Positions 59,859 through 64,000 of a stretch of 64,000 bases of DNA are shown here, piece after piece. Origin of the DNA: Rhodobacter maris (GTDB lineage: Bacteria; Pseudomonadota; Alphaproteobacteria; Rhodobacterales; Rhodobacteraceae); assembly GCF_900217815.1 (NCBI RefSeq), contig NZ_OBMT01000001.1, positions 62,001 to 126,000 on the forward strand, read 5' to 3'. A program made the translations under genes and the position numbers. A model generated the notes under the pieces. That model did no database searches and had not been told where the DNA came from. It saw nothing but the letters and a program-made list of their open reading frames with translations. Numbering within the stretch: position 1 is the first letter of the stretch; each line of letters starts with the position of its first letter.

Positions 59859-60719
59859 ATGATCAGACAGGCTTTGCCACTCGTGGCTTTGCTGGGTTTG
59901 GTGGGCTGCGGCGGCGCGGCGATCACCGGACCGGCAGGCGGCGACGACAGCGCGGCCGCCCCCTCGGGCGGGGTCTGCGACGGCACCACCATCGTGTGCA
60001 TGGATGAGGCCAATGCCTTCAGCTATGACGCGACGAAGGACGAGATCCATATCAACAACCTGCCCTTCGACCTTGACGGCACCTATCAGAAGGTGGACGG
60101 GCTGACGGTCGGCGGCCAGCAGGTCTATCGCAACGCCAATGGCGCGCGGACCTATTACGCGCTTTATGTGCAGGGCACCAACACGCTCACCGCCGCCAGC
60201 GTGGCCGCCACCGACAGCTATGTCGATTACGGCTATTCGGGCACGATGTTCCGCGGCACCGGCAATGTCGACCTGCCCACCGATGCCCAGGCGACCTATC
60301 AGGGCTCCTATCAGGGCATCCGCATCTACGAGGGCGGCGGAGCGCACGGGTTTTCGACCGGCGATGTCCAGATGGTCATCGATTTCGAGGATTTCGACGA
60401 TACCGGCGCGATTTCGACCACGGTGGGCAACCGCGTTGCCTATGATGCGAACGGGGCCGTGCTCGGCGCGCTGCCGAGCCTCGTGGTGGCCGACACGCAG
60501 CACGAGGGCGGCGTGATTGCGCAGACGACGATCAGCGAGGGCTATGGCGACACGGCCACCGGGGCGAGCGGCACGCTGGCGGGGATCTTTGGCGGCACGG
60601 ATGGCGATCAGGTCGCCGGCGTGCTCGTGCTGGAAGGGCCCGATGCGCTCGATGCCGACGTCAATGTGCGCGAGACCGGGGCTTTCGTGATCGACCAGGT
60701 CTCGCTGATCCGGCCCTGA
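59859..60719 (+). CDS. Transferrin-binding-protein-like surface lipoprotein, likely Slam substrate
   Basis: A 286-residue lipoprotein: signal peptide MIRQALPLVALLGLVGC with lipidated Cys at residue 17, then an Asp/Gly/Ala-rich linker and a Gly/Tyr/Asp-rich beta-structure (for example DAQATYQGSYQGIRIYEGGG and VQMVIDFEDFDDTGAIS) like the TbpB-type C-terminal barrel. One base separates its stop from the Slam gene, strong evidence for a cognate pair. Surface exposure through Slam is inferred; the ligand is unknown. Proposed start has only weak ribosome-site support (AAAGATATAAA). Confidence 0.75.
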   Translation: MIRQALPLVALLGLVGCGGAAITGPAGGDDSAAAPSGGVCDGTTIVCMDEANAFSYDATKDEIHINNLPFDLDGTYQKVDGLTVGGQQVYRNANGARTYYALYVQGTNTLTAASVAATDSYVDYGYSGTMFRGTGNVDLPTDAQATYQGSYQGIRIYEGGGAHGFSTGDVQMVIDFEDFDDTGAISTTVGNRVAYDANGAVLGALPSLVVADTQHEGGVIAQTTISEGYGDTATGASGTLAGIFGGTDGDQVAGVLVLEGPDALDADVNVRETGAFVIDQVSLIRP

Positions 60720-60720
60720 G

Positions 60721-62064
60721 ATGCCCGGCAGGCTGCGCCTTCGCTCGGCGGCTCTCGCGGGCCTGCTTGCGCTCGTGGCCCCGCCCCTGCCCGCGCAGGA
60801 GGCGCTGAGCCCGGCACAGGCGCGCGCGCTGGCGCTGGCCGCGCATCGCGCCAAGGATGGGCCGCTTGCCAGCGGGTTGGCGCGCGCGCTTTTGCAGCGC
60901 GACCCGGAAGACACCGTGGCGCGGATGATCCTTGCCGCGGCGGAATACGCCTCGGGCGATTTTGCCGCCGCGGGCGCTAATGCCCGGCGCGCCTATCGCG
61001 ATGCGCCCCGCGGCCCCGCGCGCCACGATGCGGCGATGATCGCCGCCGAAAGCGCGTTCAAGCGCGCGCAGATCGGCGCCGCGCGGGGCTGGCTGCGCCG
61101 CGCCGCCTATTTTGCCCCCGATGCGGCGCATCAAAGCCTCGCCCTGCGCGCCCTGCACGGGCTCGAACCGATGCAGAAGCTGCGCTGGTCGCTCTCTTTC
61201 TCGGTGCGGCCCGTCTCCAACATCAACGGCGGCACGCTGACCGAAAGCATCAACTTTGGCCCCTACACCCTGCCGATGCCCGCCGAATTGCAGGCCCTTT
61301 CGGGGCTGCAAACGCGGCTTGGCGCCGATCTGAGCTACCGCTTTGCGGAAACGGCCCGCAGCCAATGGACCCTTGCCGCCGGGCTCGACGGCACGGTGAA
61401 CCGCCTTTCAGGCAGCGCGAAAGAGCGTGCGCCCGGCGTGAACGGGTCGGATTACGACTTCTGGACCCTCAACACCGCGCTGATTTACCGGGGCCTGCCC
61501 GAAGGCTGGCGCGCGCCTTGGGAAGGCTGGGTGAGCGCGCGCCACGACACTTATGGCGGTGCGGCGCTCACCAACCGGCTCGGGCTCGGGCTCGCCAAGG
61601 ATTTTCGCCTTGCGCCGCGCGATGCCCTGCGTGCCGAGGTTGGCGTCGAACGGCAGCACCGGCTTGATGCGCCCGAGCGCTCGGGCACGGCGCAAAGCCT
61701 CGGGCTCAGCTACGCCCATGCCGGCGCGCCGGGACGGCTGCGGCTTTCGGGGCAGGCGATCCAGATGCTCTCGTCTGCCGAGGCCAGCGCCTATACCGGC
61801 GGGCGGATCGGGTTTGGCTACGACCTTGCGCGCCCGCTTTTCGGCACGGCGTTCCGCTTCGATCTCGGGCTTGAGGCGCGCGATTACGACACCGGCCGGG
61901 AAGATCGCAAGCTCGATCTTGGTGTCTCCGCCGTGCTGCCGCGCGTGCAATATATGGGCTTTGCCCCCGAGATCGGCGCCAGCTACAGCCGCAACCGCTC
62001 CAACCACCTGCTCTATGACAGCCGCGAATTCGGCCTCACCCTCGGAGTGAAATCGGTGTTCTGA
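60721..62064 (+). CDS. Surface lipoprotein assembly modifier (Slam)
   Basis: A 447-residue outer membrane protein. Signal peptide ends near PPLPAQE; residues about 25-140 are Ala-rich TPR-like repeats; residues about 150-447 form a beta-barrel with alternating hydrophobic strands and the family C-terminus RNRSNHLLYDSREFGLTLGVKSVF (given in parts: RNRSNHLLYD then REFGLTLG). This is the DUF560 layout of Slam proteins, which move lipoproteins to the cell surface in Neisseria and relatives. Directly follows its lipoprotein gene. Confidence 0.8.
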   Translation: MPGRLRLRSAALAGLLALVAPPLPAQEALSPAQARALALAAHRAKDGPLASGLARALLQRDPEDTVARMILAAAEYASGDFAAAGANARRAYRDAPRGPARHDAAMIAAESAFKRAQIGAARGWLRRAAYFAPDAAHQSLALRALHGLEPMQKLRWSLSFSVRPVSNINGGTLTESINFGPYTLPMPAELQALSGLQTRLGADLSYRFAETARSQWTLAAGLDGTVNRLSGSAKERAPGVNGSDYDFWTLNTALIYRGLPEGWRAPWEGWVSARHDTYGGAALTNRLGLGLAKDFRLAPRDALRAEVGVERQHRLDAPERSGTAQSLGLSYAHAGAPGRLRLSGQAIQMLSSAEASAYTGGRIGFGYDLARPLFGTAFRFDLGLEARDYDTGREDRKLDLGVSAVLPRVQYMGFAPEIGASYSRNRSNHLLYDSREFGLTLGVKSVF

Positions 62065-62121
62065 CCTTGCCGCCGGGGCGCGCGGGACTACACTCGCGCC
62101 ACCGACATAAGGAGAAAACCG

Positions 62122-62550
62122 ATGCAGATCCGTTACCTGCACACGATGTTGCGGGTGCTCGACCTGGAGCGCTCGATCGCATTCTTTGCCCTTTTGGGCC
62201 TGCGCGAGACGCGCCGCATCGAAAGCGAGGCGGGCCGGTTCACGCTCGTCTTCATGGCGCCCGAAGGGCAGGAGGAATGCCCGGTCGAGTTGACCTACAA
62301 CTGGGATGGCGACGCGGGCCTGCCCTCAGACAGCCGCCATTTCGGCCATCTCGCCTATGAGGTCGAAGATATTTACGCGATCTGCGCGCATCTGCAGGCC
62401 AATGGCGTCACGATCAACCGCCCGCCGCGCGATGGCCGCATGGCCTTTGTGCGCAGCCCCGACAATGCCTCGATCGAGCTTTTGCAAAAAGGCGCGTCGC
62501 GCGCGCCGGCCGAGCCGTGGCTCTCGATGCCCAATACCGGGCATTGGTGA
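62122..62550 (+). CDS. gloA: Lactoylglutathione lyase (glyoxalase I)
   Basis: Detoxifies methylglyoxal as its glutathione adduct. 142 residues of the vicinal oxygen chelate fold. Metal ligands are visible as His7 (YLHTML), Glu57 region (VELTYNWD), His75 (GHLAYEV) and Glu122 region (ASIELLQKG). The N-terminus MQIRYLHTMLRVLDLERSIAFF is highly characteristic. Preceded by AAGGAG; located alone before the convergent pth gene. Confidence 0.94.
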   Translation: MQIRYLHTMLRVLDLERSIAFFALLGLRETRRIESEAGRFTLVFMAPEGQEECPVELTYNWDGDAGLPSDSRHFGHLAYEVEDIYAICAHLQANGVTINRPPRDGRMAFVRSPDNASIELLQKGASRAPAEPWLSMPNTGHW

Positions 62551-62553
62551 GGC

Positions 62554-63261
62554 TTAGCGCTTGAACCGGTCGGCGAGCTTTTCAAGCGCCGACCGGGTAT
62601 CGTCGGCCGGGAGGTCGGGCTTCGGCTCAAGCGTCCCTTTCGGCTCGGGTTTCGCCCGCCCCGCATCGGGGCGCGTGCCGGTGGAAGCGCGCGGCGGCGC
62701 CATCCTCAGCGCCACGGCATTGAGGAATTTTGCGCCCTCCCCCGCCGCGAGCGCCGGAGCGCCGTCCGAGATCCCGCGCATCAGATCATCGAGCCAGTCC
62801 GCCTCGGCCTTGGCGAAATCCGAGAGCACATAGCCCGCCACCCGGGTCTTGTCCCCCGGATGGCCAATGCCGAGCCGCACCCGCGCATAGGCCTCGCCCA
62901 TATGCTGATGGATCGAGCGCAACCCGTTATGACCCGCATGCCCGCCGCCGGTCTTGAGTCGGCATTTGCCCGGCGCGAGGTCAAGCTCGTCATGGAACAC
63001 GGTGATCGCCTCGACCGGCACTTTGTAGAAATCCGCCGCCGCCCGCACCGACTGGCCCGACAGGTTCATGAAGGTCTCTGGCTTGAGCAGCAGCACCCGG
63101 GCCGCGCCGAACCGACCCTCGCTCACCTGCCCCTGAAACGCTTTTTTCCAAGGCGCAAAGCCGTGGTCTGCGGCGATCCGATCCACCGCCATGAAGCCGA
63201 TATTGTGCCGGTTCGCGGCATATTTCGCACCGGGATTGCCGAGGCCGACCCAAAGCTGCAT
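62554..63261 (-). CDS. pth: Peptidyl-tRNA hydrolase with C-terminal extension
   Basis: Frees peptide from peptidyl-tRNA released by stalled ribosomes. The first 190 residues match the family: GLGNPGAKYAANRHNIGFMAVD (catalytic His in RHNIG), LLKPETFMNLSGQSV and GGHAGHNGLRSI. After about residue 190 an Ala/Pro/Arg-rich extension of about 45 residues follows, absent from E. coli Pth; its role is unknown. Gene order rplY then pth on the same strand is typical of bacteria. Confidence 0.95.
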   Translation of the reverse strand: MQLWVGLGNPGAKYAANRHNIGFMAVDRIAADHGFAPWKKAFQGQVSEGRFGAARVLLLKPETFMNLSGQSVRAAADFYKVPVEAITVFHDELDLAPGKCRLKTGGGHAGHNGLRSIHQHMGEAYARVRLGIGHPGDKTRVAGYVLSDFAKAEADWLDDLMRGISDGAPALAAGEGAKFLNAVALRMAPPRASTGTRPDAGRAKPEPKGTLEPKPDLPADDTRSALEKLADRFKR

Positions 63262-63404
63262 GGCGTCTCTCCTTTGGTCGCGGTTCTAGCGGTGAGGGGC
63301 GCAGGGGGCCAGCCCCCTCTTCGGCTGCGCCGAATTCACCCCCTGGATATTTGCCTCAAGTCGAAGGGAAAAGGCGCCTTGGACGGCGGGCGCTCAAAAC
63401 GAAA

Positions 63405-63427
63405 ACGCCGGACCCAGGGCCCGGCGT
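63405..63427 (-). terminator. Intrinsic terminator of rplY
   Basis: On the minus strand ACGCCGGGC and its complement form a hairpin with loop near CCTGGG, followed by TTTTCGTTTT. It begins about 27 bases after the rplY stop, so rplY ends here and pth downstream is separately transcribed or relies on read-through. Confidence 0.85.
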
Positions 63428-63453
63428 CAGCGATTGTTCCTGCGAAGCCCCGA

Positions 63454-64000
63454 TCAGGCCTGGGCTTCTTCGTTGTCCGACGACACCAGACCCGAAGGCG
63501 CGGTGATATTGGCCACGACGAAGTTGCGGTCGATCGTCGGCTTGCAGCCTTCCGGAAGCGGGATGTCATTGATGTGGATGACTTCGCCGATGTTGCGGCC
63601 GCTCAGGTCCACGGTGATGTGATCCGGGATATCGCCGGCCATCACTTCAAGCTCCACCTCGGGGCGCACGATCGTCAGCGTGCCGCCACGCTTCAGGCCG
63701 GGGCTCGCTTCGGCATTGTCGAAGTTCACGTGGATGAACAGGTTGATGCGCGAGGCGCGGTGGGTGCGCATGAAGTCGATGTGGGTCGGCAGATCCTTCA
63801 CCACGTCTTTTTGCACGCCGCGGCAGATCACGCGCACATCTTCCTGCCCGTCGATGTGCAGGTTGAACAGCGTCGACAGGAAGCGGCCCTTGCGCAGGCG
63901 GGTGAGCAGCTTGTTGTAGTCGAGGTTGATCGCGAGCGGTTCCTTGCCATCGCCATAAACGATGCCGGGCACCTTGCCCTCACGACGTGCTGCGCGAGCG
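63454..64000 (-). CDS. rplY: Large ribosomal subunit protein bL25 (partial)
   Basis: Binds 5S rRNA in the large subunit. The gene runs off the right edge; the last 182 residues are visible. [16 protein letters not shown] at the edge and [19 protein letters not shown] show the bL25/Ctc family. The long C-terminal domain (TL5-type, about 90 residues, beginning [20 protein letters not shown]) is present, as in alphaproteobacteria, unlike the short E. coli protein. The visible first ATG at 63972 is internal, not the start. Confidence 0.95.
   Translation of the reverse strand, partial: ARAARREGKVPGIVYGDGKEPLAINLDYNKLLTRLRKGRFLSTLFNLHIDGQEDVRVICRGVQKDVVKDLPTHIDFMRTHRASRINLFIHVNFDNAEASPGLKRGGTLTIVRPEVELEVMAGDIPDHITVDLSGRNIGEVIHINDIPLPEGCKPTIDRNFVVANITAPSGLVSSDNEEAQA

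Overview
The window is high-GC alphaproteobacterial DNA from a purple non-sulfur phototroph of the Rhodobacter group (Rhodobacteraceae). The evidence is the right arm of the photosynthesis gene cluster in Rhodobacter order (idi-bchP-orf428-bchG-bchJ-bchE / crtJ-aerR / bchF-N-B-H-L-M-lhaA-puhA-B-C-D-E), a permuted two-piece tmRNA gene, ChpT, GapR, and an alphaproteobacterial SspB. Several protein lengths equal the old R. capsulatus ORF names (176 aa Idi, 428 aa ORF428, 477 aa LhaA, a 192 aa internal form of AerR). The species itself cannot be fixed by reading.

Region by region. 1-4.2 kb: a nucleoside-type ABC importer (BMP lipoprotein/binding protein, double ATPase, two permeases), all on the minus strand. 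4.6-6.1 kb: a tRNA-Thr(UGU) gene cut in two at the anticodon loop by a 1.4 kb decayed insertion. The insertion carries an intact, different tRNA-Thr(UGU), a truncated AAA ATPase and an IS110 transposase remnant. 6.4-17.7 kb: housekeeping and regulatory genes, namely GapR, a degenerate FadJ-like protein, a DksA-type zinc finger protein, a FliM-like protein with a Gly-Leu repeat tail, a transporter-fused histidine kinase with its receiver, and an XRE/DUF2083 regulator. 17.8-40.3 kb: photosynthesis genes. 40.5-45.8 kb: small accessory genes, ssrA, a phytochelatin-synthase-like protein and sspB. 45.9-52.7 kb: fumC, the olsBA ornithine lipid genes, chpT, proA and two tRNA-Asp genes. 52.8-64 kb: a SorC-type regulator, a GGDEF/EAL protein, a UDP-sugar epimerase, a low-GC Doc-type gene, thyX, a Slam-lipoprotein pair, a glyoxalase, pth and rplY (cut by the window edge).

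The photosynthesis genes form two divergent blocks. The left block makes and attaches the phytyl tail (Idi, BchP, BchG) and closes ring E without oxygen (BchE). The right block contains Mg-chelatase H, the dark protochlorophyllide reductase (BchN, B, L), the methyltransferase BchM, the hydratase BchF, and the reaction-centre H subunit with its assembly factors. CrtJ and its cobalamin-binding antirepressor AerR sit between the blocks. Exact TGT-N12-ACA CrtJ operators lie in front of both bchE and bchF. No aerobic cyclase (acsF) is present next to puhE, so within this window ring E closure depends on BchE alone.

The observations most worth following are the split tRNA-Thr with its element-borne replacement, the Slam-lipoprotein export pair in a phototroph, the Doc-type protein with a possible HicA-like tail, the paired palindromes in the aerR-bchF spacer, and the 24-bp palindrome before fumC.
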